Of a DNA stretch of 64,000 bases, positions 33,946-42,796 are shown piece after piece; position 1 is the stretch's first letter, and each line of letters starts with the position of its first letter. The stretch is from NCBI RefSeq assembly GCF_030161475.1, contig NZ_BSUG01000018.1, forward strand, positions 16,665 to 80,664. The letters are read 5' to 3'. This stretch comes from Tetragenococcus halophilus subsp. flandriensis (GTDB lineage Bacteria > Bacillota > Bacilli > Lactobacillales > Enterococcaceae). A program made the translations under genes and the position numbers. The notes beneath the pieces are model-generated. The model was given only the letters and a program-made list of their open reading frames with translations, had not been told where the DNA came from and made no database searches.

Positions 33946-34662
33946 ATGTTAAATATTGTTGTTTGTGACCCTGATAACAAATTTCTTGATACATTAGAAG
34001 AAAAAATAGAAATTTATCTAAGTAGATACCCAGATTTAGCATTTCAAATTGTCCGTTTTTTAGATGCTGAGTTATTGTTGGAAAAAGATATTTCAGATAT
34101 CGATATTATTTTTATGGGCGTTCAACTGCAAAGGATGACAGGTATTGACGCTGCGACTATTCTTCGGCAAAAATCTGAACATTTTGTCTTAATATTTGTT
34201 TCCGATTTTATCGAATATGCACCACTTGGTTATCAAGTAAATGCTTTACGATATATCATCAAAGATCAATTGGAGCAATATTTTGCGGAAGCCATGACAG
34301 CTACCTTAAGCGAACTAGAGCTACATAGGAATAAAATCAATATCAAGTTTGTTGGCTGTGCAGCAAAAGAAGTTCCTACTGATAACATTATTTATATCGA
34401 AAGTAATCTTCATAAAGTGCACTTTAGACTCACAAATTCAGACCGCTCATTATATCTTTACGATACGTTAAATGAGATACAAAATAAGTTGGCGCAAGAT
34501 TATTTTATTCGAATTCACCAAAGCTATTTAGTGAATCTAAAACATCTAATTAAAGCTAAAAACTACAAAGCCACACTAACACAAGGAATCGAACTACCCA
34601 TTAGCCAGAGATGTTTTTCAAAAGTGAAGCAACAGTTGCTGGTTTATAAAGAGTCTGTTTAA
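33946..34662 (+). CDS. LytTR-family response regulator lacking the phospho-acceptor Asp
   Basis: The 238-residue protein has a receiver domain (1-120) and a LytTR DNA-binding domain (135-238; IYIESNLHKVHFRL, IRIHQSYLVNLKHL). The acidic pair (CDPDNKF) is present. The strand that normally ends in the phosphorylated Asp reads DIIFMGVQLQRMTGID, with Gly where Asp is expected. No histidine kinase is adjacent. It is therefore likely phosphorylation-independent. GGGGAG precedes ATG 33946, 27 bases after ecfT, so it may be in the riboflavin operon. Confidence 0.85.
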   Translation: MLNIVVCDPDNKFLDTLEEKIEIYLSRYPDLAFQIVRFLDAELLLEKDISDIDIIFMGVQLQRMTGIDAATILRQKSEHFVLIFVSDFIEYAPLGYQVNALRYIIKDQLEQYFAEAMTATLSELELHRNKINIKFVGCAAKEVPTDNIIYIESNLHKVHFRLTNSDRSLYLYDTLNEIQNKLAQDYFIRIHQSYLVNLKHLIKAKNYKATLTQGIELPISQRCFSKVKQQLLVYKESV

Positions 34663-35163
34663 TATTTTGGCAGTTGAAAAAGAATATTTTTGGATTAAAT
34701 ACGTTATTAAAGGCGAATTATGGGCTTAAGAGAAGATAATCTCATAGGAAAGTGAAATTGTTGAGATTGTTTGTAATTAGTGACAATAGGATATGAAAGT
34801 TACGTTTTTAATTTATAAAAAAAGGGAAATAATGGGAATATTAGCTTTAGTAGGTACATAAAAATAGCGATTCTATGTGTGAAAACCAAATGACTCACAT
34901 AGAAATAACTTTTGAATGTACTTAATTATCGATAAGCTCATTGGAATACTAAAATAATGGGACTGACTAGTAAATTGATTGTCGGGAAAATAGCTGATAG
35001 TTTTTTTAACTATGGAGATGGCGAGAGTTGAACCTGCGTATTATTTAATTCCACATAGTCAGCAGTCAGGAAACACTTCGTTATAAAGCAACTGCTGGTT
35101 GCTTTACATATCTAGGCTTTCCTTTATAATAAATTCTAAATAATGATAAGTGAAGGTGCCAAT
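34663..35163. other. Gene-free region with hairpins and a degenerate tmRNA/tRNA-3'-end-like segment
   Basis: Three structures are visible. A TTCTATGTG/CACATAGAA hairpin lies at 34871-34904, possibly a terminator. A segment at 35011-35036 (TATGGAGATGGCGAGAGTTG then AACCTGCG) reads on the minus strand like the decayed 3' end of a tmRNA or tRNA. A perfect hairpin AAAGCAAC-TGCTG-GTTGCTTT lies at 35085-35105. No coding frame is supported. Confidence 0.5.
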
Positions 35164-35607
35164 ATGGAGTTTAAAGAAGTCCTGCTTAACATACGAAAAA
35201 ATAACGATTTATCGCAAGAAGAAATGGCAGAACGTTTATTAATCACACGACAAGCTGTTAGCCGATGGGAAATGGGCGAAACGATTCCCAATATTGAAAC
35301 GCTAAAAATTATTTCAAAAGAGTTTGATGTTTCTATTAATACGCTGCTGGGTTCTCCGAGGACACTCATTTGCCAGTGTTGTGGTATGCCGATGTATGAA
35401 GATTCTGTTATCAGTAAAGATGTTGAGGGTTATTTTAACGAGGATTATTGTAAGTGGTGTTATGTAGATGGTGAATTTGTGTATGATTCCTTGCAAGACT
35501 TAATCGCTTTTCTTGTTCCGCAAATGTCTTCTCAATATGGTATGGCAGAAGAAGATGTTTATCAAATGTTCAGTGAATTTCTACCCAAACTCAAGCACTG
35601 GAAATGA
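35164..35607 (+). CDS. XRE regulator with C-terminal zinc ribbon
   Basis: The 147-residue protein joins an HTH (residues 5-60; NNDLSQEEMAERLLITRQAV, then SRWEMGETIPNI) to a four-Cys ribbon (ICQCCGMPMYEDS ... YCKWCYVDGEF) and a helical end. The ribbon matches the putative zinc-ribbon domain often annotated as zf-ribbon_2. GAAGGTG precedes ATG 35164. It could be a metal- or stress-responsive regulator. The following ClbS-like gene 30 bases on is a likely operon partner. Confidence 0.82.
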   Translation: MEFKEVLLNIRKNNDLSQEEMAERLLITRQAVSRWEMGETIPNIETLKIISKEFDVSINTLLGSPRTLICQCCGMPMYEDSVISKDVEGYFNEDYCKWCYVDGEFVYDSLQDLIAFLVPQMSSQYGMAEEDVYQMFSEFLPKLKHWK

Positions 35608-35637
35608 TTTATTTCAGAAGAGAGAGGTTGAATTGAG

Positions 35638-36180
35638 ATGGTAAGACCAAAATCTAAAAACGAATTAGTAGAAGTTGCGAATACGAATTTTTCTAAGCTA
35701 TGTAATTTAATTGATTCTATGACAGAAGAAGAGAAGAAAGCAGACTTTCATTTTGATAAAGAATTTCTAGATAAACAAAAAGTTGCACACTGGAAAGGTG
35801 ATAAAAATCTTAGAGACGTACTTATCCATTTATATGAGTGGCATCAGTTATTACTTAATTGGGTTAAAAATAATCAAAGAGGAATCATGAAACTTTTTTT
35901 ACCTGAACCTTATAATTGGAAAACTTATCCTCAAATGAATGTTGCCTTCTGGGAAAAACATCAGTCGACTTCTTATGACAAAGCGAGAAAATTACTAGAG
36001 GATAACCACTTAGAAGTAATGTCTTTAATCAATTCTTTCTCTGATGAAGAACTTTTTACAAAGGAATATTTTTCTTGGACAGGAAGTACTTCCTTGGGCA
36101 GTTATTGTATCTCATCAACTGCAAGTCATTATGATTGGGCGATGAAAAAAGTGAGGAAACATATTAAAACATTGCGATAA
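35638..36180 (+). CDS. ClbS/DfsB-family four-helix-bundle protein
   Basis: The 180-residue protein starts MVRPKSKNELVEVANTNFSK and contains KVAHWKGDKNLRDVLIHLYE, then WHQLLLNWV, characteristic of the ClbS/DfsB (DUF1706) family, part of the DinB-like superfamily. ClbS hydrolyses the colibactin cyclopropane, but most members have no known substrate. GAGAGAGG precedes ATG. It follows the XRE/zinc-ribbon regulator. Confidence 0.85.
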   Translation: MVRPKSKNELVEVANTNFSKLCNLIDSMTEEEKKADFHFDKEFLDKQKVAHWKGDKNLRDVLIHLYEWHQLLLNWVKNNQRGIMKLFLPEPYNWKTYPQMNVAFWEKHQSTSYDKARKLLEDNHLEVMSLINSFSDEELFTKEYFSWTGSTSLGSYCISSTASHYDWAMKKVRKHIKTLR

Positions 36181-36365
36181 TAAAAGGGAACAACTAGCAA
36201 AAATTATCATCTTTTAAAAGTAGTTTTTTAACAACCTAATTTTCAGCCAACCTTTTAAAGCTACAAACCGGCATTATTTGACATATTTTATTTCAACTCT
36301 ATACAATATATGTGTAAGTGCATATTTTTAAATGAATAAATAAGTATGAAAAGGAGCGTTTGTAA

Positions 36366-36923
36366 ATGACGAAAGTTGCAGTATTAGTAGGTTCATTACG
36401 TAAAGAGTCGTTTTCTAAAAAGGTAGCTAAGAATGTGATGGAACTTTTCCCAGGAGATGTTACTACAGAAATCATTCCAATCGGTGATTTGCCTTTATAT
36501 AACCAAGACTTTGATGACAATAATGAACCACCACGCGAATGGATCAACTTTCGAGAAAAAATGAAAACAGCTAATGCAGTGTTATTTGTAACACCAGAAT
36601 ACAACAGATCAATTCCTGGCGTGTTAAAAAATGCTATCGATGTGGGTTCTCGTCCTATGGAGGACAGTGTTTGGAAAGGTAAGCCTGCAGGTATTATTAG
36701 TAATTCTCCTAAAAATTTAAGTGGGTTTGGTGCTAACCATCATCTACGTCAACCTCTTGTATTCTTAGATATGCCAGTTGTTCAACAACCGGAAGTTTAT
36801 TTGGCAAATATTACGACATTGTTAGATGAAAATGGGAAAATTAATAATGAAGGGACTATCCAGTTTCTACAAACATTTGTAGATAAATTTATGGATTTAA
36901 TTGGTAAATTTACAGAAAACTAA
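36366..36923 (+). CDS. NAD(P)H-dependent FMN reductase
   Basis: The 185-residue flavodoxin-fold protein has the phosphate-binding loop VGSLRKESFSKKVA (residues 7-20) and the TPEYNRSIPGVLKNAIDVGS signature (about residues 78-97) of the NADPH-dependent FMN reductase/azoreductase family. AAGGAG precedes ATG. It likely reduces FMN, quinones or azo compounds. It is monocistronic and followed by a tandem hairpin array. Confidence 0.9.
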   Translation: MTKVAVLVGSLRKESFSKKVAKNVMELFPGDVTTEIIPIGDLPLYNQDFDDNNEPPREWINFREKMKTANAVLFVTPEYNRSIPGVLKNAIDVGSRPMEDSVWKGKPAGIISNSPKNLSGFGANHHLRQPLVFLDMPVVQQPEVYLANITTLLDENGKINNEGTIQFLQTFVDKFMDLIGKFTEN

Positions 36924-36937
36924 ACTATCAATAAAAC

Positions 36938-37143
36938 GAGTAATGTTTTTCCAATTCATTACTCAAGAAAACAAGAAATGAGCAGTATTTTACGAATTTG
37001 TTACTTAAAAAGCGTAAAATGAGTAATGAATTGCGAAATCGTTGCCCAAAAAACCAAAGATAAGTAATGAATTCCTGATTCATTACTCGAAAGTCGGAAA
37101 ACGAGTAATGTTTTACTGATTCGTTATTCAAAAGTCCAAAAAA
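36938..37143. repeat. Five tandem 41-42-bp hairpin units
   Basis: Units begin at 36938, 36980, 37021, 37062 and 37103 (spacings 42, 41, 41, 41). Each starts (G/A)AGTAATG-like, contains an inverted CATTACTC-like arm about 19 bases on, and ends in an A-rich spacer such as AAAAGTCCAAAAAA. Arms vary between units but complementarity is mostly kept. It fills the gap between two convergent genes. Confidence 0.85.
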
Positions 37144-37164
37144 TTAAAATTCTAGAACAAAATA

Positions 37165-37213
37165 AAAAGGTAACTTCAACATTCGTCTTCGAAAATTGAG
37201 GCTACCTTTTTTG
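37165..37213. terminator. Terminator, probably bidirectional
   Basis: AAAAGGTA-C-TCAA and TTGA-G-TACCTTTT arms with A/T flanks on both sides, between the repeat array and the end of the convergent DUF554 gene. Confidence 0.75.
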
Positions 37214-37224
37214 TTAAAGAGTAT

Positions 37225-37920
37225 CTATATTGCTACTTTTATCGCTAATAGGGCAATTAATACGATAATGCCGGGTAAAAAGTTAGAGACTCTTAACTTG
37301 GTTACTTGTAATATATTCAAACCAATACCTAAAATCATTAAACCTCCGATAGCACTAATTTCATTCATCAGCTGGTCCATAAAACTTGGTGATATCAATT
37401 GGACTAAAAAATTTGCCAGAATGGCTATACTTCCTTGATACAAGACAACAGGTATAAAAGAAAATAGCACGCCATAACCAAAGGAAGCTGTTAACATGAT
37501 TGCCATAAAACCATCCATCACTGCTTTGGTAAATAATGTTTCATGATCGCCGTTAACACCACTTTGAATAGAACCGATAATGCTTAAAGAGCCGATGACA
37601 AAAATTAAGGAAGCTGTGACAAAGCCCTCGGCAAAAGTACTTTCAGATTTAGAAAAATGTTTTTGCAGAAGTAATCCTAAATGATTCATTCCATCTTCAA
37701 TTTTCAAGGCTTCGCCTATAAGTGCGCCTATCGAAAGACTCATAATAATAAAAATAAAAGATTGTGCTTCAATGGCCATCTGTATGCCTAAAGCGACAAT
37801 TCCTAAGCCAATCCCTTTGGTGACTGTCTCTTTCATCTCTTCAGAAATGTTTCTGAGTAATACTCCTAATAAACTCCCAACAACTATGGCTAAGCCGTTG
37901 GTAACAACGCCTGTCAACAA
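37225..37920 (-). CDS. DUF554-family membrane protein
   Basis: The 231-residue protein starts MLTGVVTNGLAIVVGSLLGV and contains GIGLGIVALGIQMA and SLSIGALIGEALKIEDGMNH, recognisable features of the DUF554/YdfK family. It has about six or seven membrane segments. The function of the family is unknown; transport is often assumed. It is monocistronic on the minus strand, convergent with the FMN reductase. Confidence 0.88.
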   Translation of the reverse strand: MLTGVVTNGLAIVVGSLLGVLLRNISEEMKETVTKGIGLGIVALGIQMAIEAQSFIFIIMSLSIGALIGEALKIEDGMNHLGLLLQKHFSKSESTFAEGFVTASLIFVIGSLSIIGSIQSGVNGDHETLFTKAVMDGFMAIMLTASFGYGVLFSFIPVVLYQGSIAILANFLVQLISPSFMDQLMNEISAIGGLMILGIGLNILQVTKLRVSNFLPGIIVLIALLAIKVAI

Positions 37921-38019
37921 ATATAATCCCCATCCTTTATTAAAAAAGAGTATAACACAAAGAAAATTAGAGAGATAGCATAATCAGTTGAATTGTTAGA
38001 ATTTTCTTCATTCGAAAAA

Positions 38020-40581
38020 TCAAAAGCTTGTGTAACGTTTACGTAGTTCAATATAAACAAATGGCATCACTGAAATTGCGATAACAACCAGCCACTTAGC
38101 TAAATTTATAGGATATAAACCAACAATATTTCCTAAAAATGGTGTTATAACAATTAAGGCTAGAGCAATCGTACTAAAAATAGTGGTTTTTAATACAAGA
38201 CTGTTCGTGGTTATGCCAATAGTAAATAAGGAATGGCGACTACGACAATTATAAATATGGATAATTGTCGTAAAACCAAGGACTAAAAAGGTCATGGACG
38301 CATTTGCTGAATCTAATTCTAAATAAGCGGGTATCATAGATAAAATCGTAAAGACGATGGTAATTTCAATAATTTTTCCAAGCAAACCATCTGCAAAAAT
38401 ACTTTTATATGAAGGGATAGGATCATGTTTCATAATATCTTTTTCAGCAGGTTCAACGCAAAGAGAAAAACCAGGGATACCATCGGCAATAACTTTAATT
38501 AATAGTAGTTGAATTGCTGTAACAGGCGCACCCCATCCTAAAAGCATGGAAAGCATGATAATGGATAGTGCGGAGAAATTACAGCCAAGCATAGCATAAA
38601 TAGATTTGCGGATATTGGCATAAACACGGCGTCCTTGTTTAACTGCTTCAACTAAAGTAGCGAAATTATCATCTAAAAGCACCATATCCGAAGTTTCTTT
38701 TGCGACATCTGTACCTGATCCCATCCCTACGCCAACATCTGCCGCATTCAAAGCAGGAGCGTCGTTCACACCGTCTCCGGTCATAGCTACCACTTCACCT
38801 TGTACTTGAAAAGCTTGAACAATCCTAATTTTATCTTCAGGTGCGGTACGAGCAAAGACGGCAACATTTTGAATAGTGTCTGCTAATTCGTCATCTGATA
38901 ACTTATTAAGTTCCGCGCCTGTCATCGCCAGTTTTCCTTCTTCAAACATGCCGACGTCTTTTGCGATTCGTTTGGCTGTTAGTAAATGATCGCCGGTAAT
39001 CATAACAGGTTTAATACCGGCATCTTTGGCTTGTTTAATAGCATCTGCGCTTTCAGCTCGAGGTGGGTCGATAATTCCTGCCATACCTAGAAATACTAAT
39101 CCAGATTCCATCTCTTCTTCGCTTGTATCTAGAGGATTGTCTGTCGTTATTTTATAACCCACACTTAAGATGCGGTAAGCTTCAGCTGCCAGTTCATCAT
39201 GGATACTTTTGGCTTTTGCAATTTTATCTTTTTGACTATCTGCGTAATTAATAACGTCAATAGCACCTTTTGTAATCGTTAAGTAGTAGTCATTTATTTT
39301 ATAAATAATCGTCATTCGTTTTCTAGCAGAAGAAAAAGGAATTTCATAAATTTTCTCGTAATGATGGAAAGTATTCATGTCATTTTCATTCAAACTTGTT
39401 TCAGTCGCATGAACGATCGCTAGTTCAGTAGGGTTACCAGATTCACTATGATTCTGACTACTTGATAAATAAAGATATTTTAATACATTTTTAGCTGAAT
39501 CGGATAATTGTGTGAGATCTGATTCACGTCCCAACTCAGGTGTCCATATTTCTTTCAAGATCATCTTGTTTTGAGTCAAAGTTCCCGTTTTATCAGAAGT
39601 GATAACTGTAGTGTTTCCAATAGTTTCGACTGCCGCGGGATTGCTGACTAAGGTATTGTGTTTGGCCATATTTCGCATGCCGTAAGAAAGAGAAATTGTG
39701 ACTACTACAGGTAAAACTTCAGGAACAGCCGCCACTGCCATAGACAAAGAAATCATAATGGTTTCATCCATTGGGTAGCCTTGAAATTTTCCAATAAGAA
39801 TAGCGACTAAAGCGGCGGTAATCGCAAGAATACCTAAATTACGTCCTAACTTCTGCATTCTGATTTCAAGGGGTGCTTTTGTTACTGCTTCAGCGCCCAA
39901 CATTTCTGAAATTTTACCCATTTCCGTATCTACACCAACTTCACTGACAATTCCTAATCCTGTGCCATTGGTGACCAATGTACCAGAAAACACTTTATCT
40001 TTGCGATCGGATAAAGTATCAGACTCATTCGGTTGATACTGCTTATCTTTTTCAGAGGCTAAACTTTCTCCTGTTAAAATCGATTCTTCCATCTGTAAAT
40101 TACTGGCATCAATCAAAATCGCATCGGCAGAAATCCGGTCACCTCGTTCAATCACTAAAAGATCACCTACGACTATTTCTTCGCTAGGAATATTTTGATA
40201 TTCATTTTCGCGGATGACTTTTGCGCTAGGCACACTAAAATTGTTTAATTCATTCATTGATTTATCCGCTTGATAGTTTTGTCGAATGGATAAAATAATA
40301 TTTAAAACGACGACACTAAAAATAATGATCGGTTCAATATAAGTGTCTCCTGAATGATAAGCCAGGTAAGTAGATACAGTCGTTGCCAAAAGTAAAATAA
40401 TAATCGTAATATCTTTTAAAGAAGCTTTTAGATAATCGAAGAAAGTCTTTTGCTTTTTTTCTGGCAACTTATTTTTGCCATATTTTTCCCGATTACTTGC
40501 AACTTGCGATGACGTTAATCCTTCCTTTGTATTTGTCGTATATTGCTCTTGCAACTGTTTGATTTGTTTTTGACTTGCCAC
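38020..40581 (-). CDS. P-type cation-transporting ATPase (type II)
   Basis: The protein of about 853 residues has all P-type landmarks: N-terminal cation ATPase domain, actuator TGES, PEVLP in M4, DKTGTLT phosphorylation site, KGA in the nucleotide domain, TGDGVNDAPAL hinge and ten membrane segments. The M6 segment keeps ADGIPG. PEVLP replaces the PEGLP of Ca pumps, so the ion (Ca, Mn or Na) is open. GTG at 40581, eight bases after GGGGG, is preferred to ATG 40596. The transcript has a hairpin leader ending just before the gene. Confidence 0.88.
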   Translation of the reverse strand: MASQKQIKQLQEQYTTNTKEGLTSSQVASNREKYGKNKLPEKKQKTFFDYLKASLKDITIIILLLATTVSTYLAYHSGDTYIEPIIIFSVVVLNIILSIRQNYQADKSMNELNNFSVPSAKVIRENEYQNIPSEEIVVGDLLVIERGDRISADAILIDASNLQMEESILTGESLASEKDKQYQPNESDTLSDRKDKVFSGTLVTNGTGLGIVSEVGVDTEMGKISEMLGAEAVTKAPLEIRMQKLGRNLGILAITAALVAILIGKFQGYPMDETIMISLSMAVAAVPEVLPVVVTISLSYGMRNMAKHNTLVSNPAAVETIGNTTVITSDKTGTLTQNKMILKEIWTPELGRESDLTQLSDSAKNVLKYLYLSSSQNHSESGNPTELAIVHATETSLNENDMNTFHHYEKIYEIPFSSARKRMTIIYKINDYYLTITKGAIDVINYADSQKDKIAKAKSIHDELAAEAYRILSVGYKITTDNPLDTSEEEMESGLVFLGMAGIIDPPRAESADAIKQAKDAGIKPVMITGDHLLTAKRIAKDVGMFEEGKLAMTGAELNKLSDDELADTIQNVAVFARTAPEDKIRIVQAFQVQGEVVAMTGDGVNDAPALNAADVGVGMGSGTDVAKETSDMVLLDDNFATLVEAVKQGRRVYANIRKSIYAMLGCNFSALSIIMLSMLLGWGAPVTAIQLLLIKVIADGIPGFSLCVEPAEKDIMKHDPIPSYKSIFADGLLGKIIEITIVFTILSMIPAYLELDSANASMTFLVLGFTTIIHIYNCRSRHSLFTIGITTNSLVLKTTIFSTIALALIVITPFLGNIVGLYPINLAKWLVVIAISVMPFVYIELRKRYTSF

Positions 40582-40603
40582 ATTAAAAACCCCCATAAAA
40601 ACA

Positions 40604-40711
40604 AAAAGAGGTTACGAGATTTAACTTTAAAAATGCCTACAGTTAAATCTTATAACCTCTTTCATTTCTATCCCGGCGGATAAGAAATGTAAGTTTATAT
40701 TATTATTTGCC
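40604..40711 (-). promoter_or_regulatory. Structured leader with terminator-like hairpin before the P-type ATPase
   Basis: On the minus strand transcription should begin near 40711. The leader first forms a hairpin (40689-40663, CATTTCTTATCC/GGATAGAAATG). A second, 21-bp-arm hairpin follows (40662-40604, AAGAGGTTATAAGATT and its near complement) and runs straight into TTTTTGTTTTT before the start codon. A terminator placed between promoter and gene implies attenuation. I see no match to the yybP-ykoY Mn, M-box or other known aptamers. Confidence 0.6.
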
Positions 40712-40718
40712 TAAACAA

Positions 40719-40747
40719 AAGATAGCAAGTTAGAAATATAAAGTCAA
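40719..40747 (-). promoter_or_regulatory. Promoter of the P-type ATPase
   Basis: Minus-strand TTGACT (40747-40742) and TATCTT (40724-40719) are separated by exactly 17 bases. Confidence 0.6.
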
Positions 40748-40806
40748 GGTAAAAAGTAAAGAAAATATTTGTTTGCTGTTTCCAGCTTGTTGATGCACAC
40801 CTTGTT

Positions 40807-41574
40807 TTAATTCCCATACAACCAGAAAAGAGAACGTATGAAGTAAGGGCTGAAAAAATAAACATCGTGCGTTCCTTCTGCTGTTGTTTCAAATAATAAA
40901 TTAGCGTCAGAAAAACCTTCTTGTTTGATTGCATGAACTGCTTGTTTAGTATATTCAACCATATGTTTTTGTACGCTATCGCGATGGATCCCTTCTAATT
41001 CTCCTACATATAGATACATTTTATGCATGCTGCGATCAATATTTGGTTTTTTAAAAGTTTTTCCTTGATGTGTAATTTCCTTGCCTTGTAAAAAATTCAA
41101 CACATCTTCGTACCAAAAAGAAGCAGACAAAATAATGTAGTGATGAAATATTTCTGGATAGTAGTAGGATGCAAAAATCGAGACAAGTCCACCAAAAGAA
41201 CAGCCACCAATCGCAGTATACTCAGCAGATGGATTGGTTGCATAATGTTTATCAATAAATGGTTTGATCTCATTAACTAAAAGATGTAAGTATTCTGCGG
41301 CTTTCCCTCCACTTGAAGATTGGTTTTCTTGTAAAGCAGCGGCTTGCCAAGGAGTATAATCTTCCTCTCGATTATTTGGATGAACGCCAATAATGATAAC
41401 AGGTTCAATTTGTTCGCTAATGATCAAATGATCAATGTAGTTCAATGCTTGTTTAGCAGCGTTGCCACCATCTTGTAAATAAATCGTGCGATAGTGTTTG
41501 TGTGGATCGTATCCAGTGGGTAAGATAACGCTTACTTTAAAATTCGCGATGTATTCGTTTTTTATTTGGATCAA
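40807..41574 (-). CDS. Putative siderophore esterase (alpha/beta hydrolase, esterase D/Fes-like)
   Basis: The 255-residue protein belongs to the putative esterase family (PF00756). It has YLQDGG, the nucleophile elbow GGCSFGGLVSIFA and a C-terminal GTHDVYFF with the catalytic His. The start is placed at TTG 41574, eight bases after GGAGG; the longer frame to 41661 would run through the Fur box. It is divergent from a siderophore/haem-type ABC importer and shares its Fur-box region, so hydrolysis of imported ferric-siderophore esters is likely but inferred. Confidence 0.78.
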   Translation of the reverse strand: MIQIKNEYIANFKVSVILPTGYDPHKHYRTIYLQDGGNAAKQALNYIDHLIISEQIEPVIIIGVHPNNREEDYTPWQAAALQENQSSSGGKAAEYLHLLVNEIKPFIDKHYATNPSAEYTAIGGCSFGGLVSIFASYYYPEIFHHYIILSASFWYEDVLNFLQGKEITHQGKTFKKPNIDRSMHKMYLYVGELEGIHRDSVQKHMVEYTKQAVHAIKQEGFSDANLLFETTAEGTHDVYFFSPYFIRSLFWLYGN

Positions 41575-41646
41575 GTGATTTTCCTCCGGTCTTAAATTTT
41601 TTAATAGGTCTTGAAAAAAATTTATATTCACTATATAATTAAGAAA

Positions 41647-41665
41647 GAGAATTATTCTCAATTAG
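41647..41665. promoter_or_regulatory. Fur-box-like palindrome
   Basis: GAGAATTATTCTC is a perfect dyad extended by AATTAG, resembling the 7-1-7 Fur box of Gram-positives. It is centred in the intergenic region between the divergent esterase and FecCD permease genes, where it could control both. Confidence 0.6.
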
Positions 41666-41747
41666 AATTTTAATATAAGAGAAAAGAAAAAGAAAGGCTT
41701 AAGTTGGAATCTTGCTCAGTAATTAGCAAGAATTTCAAGGTGATTGG

Positions 41748-42782
41748 ATGAAGAAACTTAATATCTCTTTGGTATTTATTATTTTAATATTTGTTTTACT
41801 ATTCACAATTCTTTTAGGTGTTAGTTTAGGGACAGTGAGGATACCTTTAACTGAAACATATACTTCGATTACAAATAAAATTTTAAATCTAGAAGTTGCA
41901 AATGAAATTTACTCTGGTGTTATTTGGCAACTTAGGATGCCGCGGGTTTTTATGGGATTGATTACAGGAGCTGGCTTGTCACTTTGTGGGATCGTTATGC
42001 AAGCAGTGGTGCAAAATCCTTTGGCTGAACCTTTTTTACTGGGTATCTCAGCAGGAGGTTACTTAGGCGCTACGATTTTTATTATTTTAGGAAGTGGTTT
42101 ATTAGGTACTTTTAGCGCTTTTGGACTTGCCTTCACTGCTTTTTTAGGCGCTTTAAGCGCAGCGATAGCTGTTTTATTTCTTTCTTCTTTCAAAAGTCGT
42201 ATTACAACCACAAAATTGATTTTATCAGGGACAATTGTTAACGCTTTATTTAATGCTATTGCCAATTTTATTGTTGTTTTTTCAGGGACAGAAAATACAA
42301 TTGCGAGAGTTACTTATTGGACAATGGGTTCGTTAACTTCTGCAAAGTGGGACAATCTTTTATTGCCAGCGGTTGCGGTTATTTTTTCCATAGTGTATTT
42401 CTTTACCCAGTATCGGACGCTAAACACTATGCTACAAGGTGAAGAAGTAGCGATTACGTTAGGAATTAATGTGAATCTTTATCGGAAAATATATACCGTA
42501 TTAGTTGCTCTTTTGACGGGGATATTGGTTTCAAACTGTGGCATTATCAGTTTTGTGGGTTTAATTATTCCCCATATTTCCAGAGCATTAGTGGGTCCGG
42601 ACCACCGCAAATTAATTCCTGTAGCGGTACTGACCGGAAGTATTTTTTTAGTCGTTGTAGATATTTTAGCTCGTACTATGGTTGAAAACAATGAATTACC
42701 TATCGGGATCTTTACGTCAATCGTCGGCGCTCCATTTTTTGCGTTTATTATGATTCAAAAAAATTATCAATTCAAAGATTAG
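41748..42782 (+). CDS. FecCD-family iron-siderophore/haem ABC permease
   Basis: The 344-residue protein has about ten membrane segments and FecCD-family motifs: LRMPRVFMGLITGAGLSLCG, QAVVQNPLAEPFLLGISAGG and SFVGLIIPHISRALVGPDHR. It is the membrane channel (presumably a homodimer, since only one permease gene is present) for the importer completed by the next two genes. AAGGTGATTGG-type site precedes ATG. Confidence 0.92.
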   Translation: MKKLNISLVFIILIFVLLFTILLGVSLGTVRIPLTETYTSITNKILNLEVANEIYSGVIWQLRMPRVFMGLITGAGLSLCGIVMQAVVQNPLAEPFLLGISAGGYLGATIFIILGSGLLGTFSAFGLAFTAFLGALSAAIAVLFLSSFKSRITTTKLILSGTIVNALFNAIANFIVVFSGTENTIARVTYWTMGSLTSAKWDNLLLPAVAVIFSIVYFFTQYRTLNTMLQGEEVAITLGINVNLYRKIYTVLVALLTGILVSNCGIISFVGLIIPHISRALVGPDHRKLIPVAVLTGSIFLVVVDILARTMVENNELPIGIFTSIVGAPFFAFIMIQKNYQFKD

Positions 42783-42796
42783 TCAGGAGTAATGTC

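Noticed and set aside
36928..37131. 67-codon minus-strand frame across the tandem repeats
   Set aside because: A 41-base period cannot keep a reading frame, and the translation simply follows the repeat units. It is not a repeat protein.
36938..37143. CRISPR array
   Set aside because: Units are adjacent imperfect hairpins without unique spacers, and no cas genes are present.
40695..40958. 87-codon minus-strand frame between the esterase and the ATPase
   Set aside because: It overlaps the esterase C-terminus in another frame and covers the ATPase promoter.
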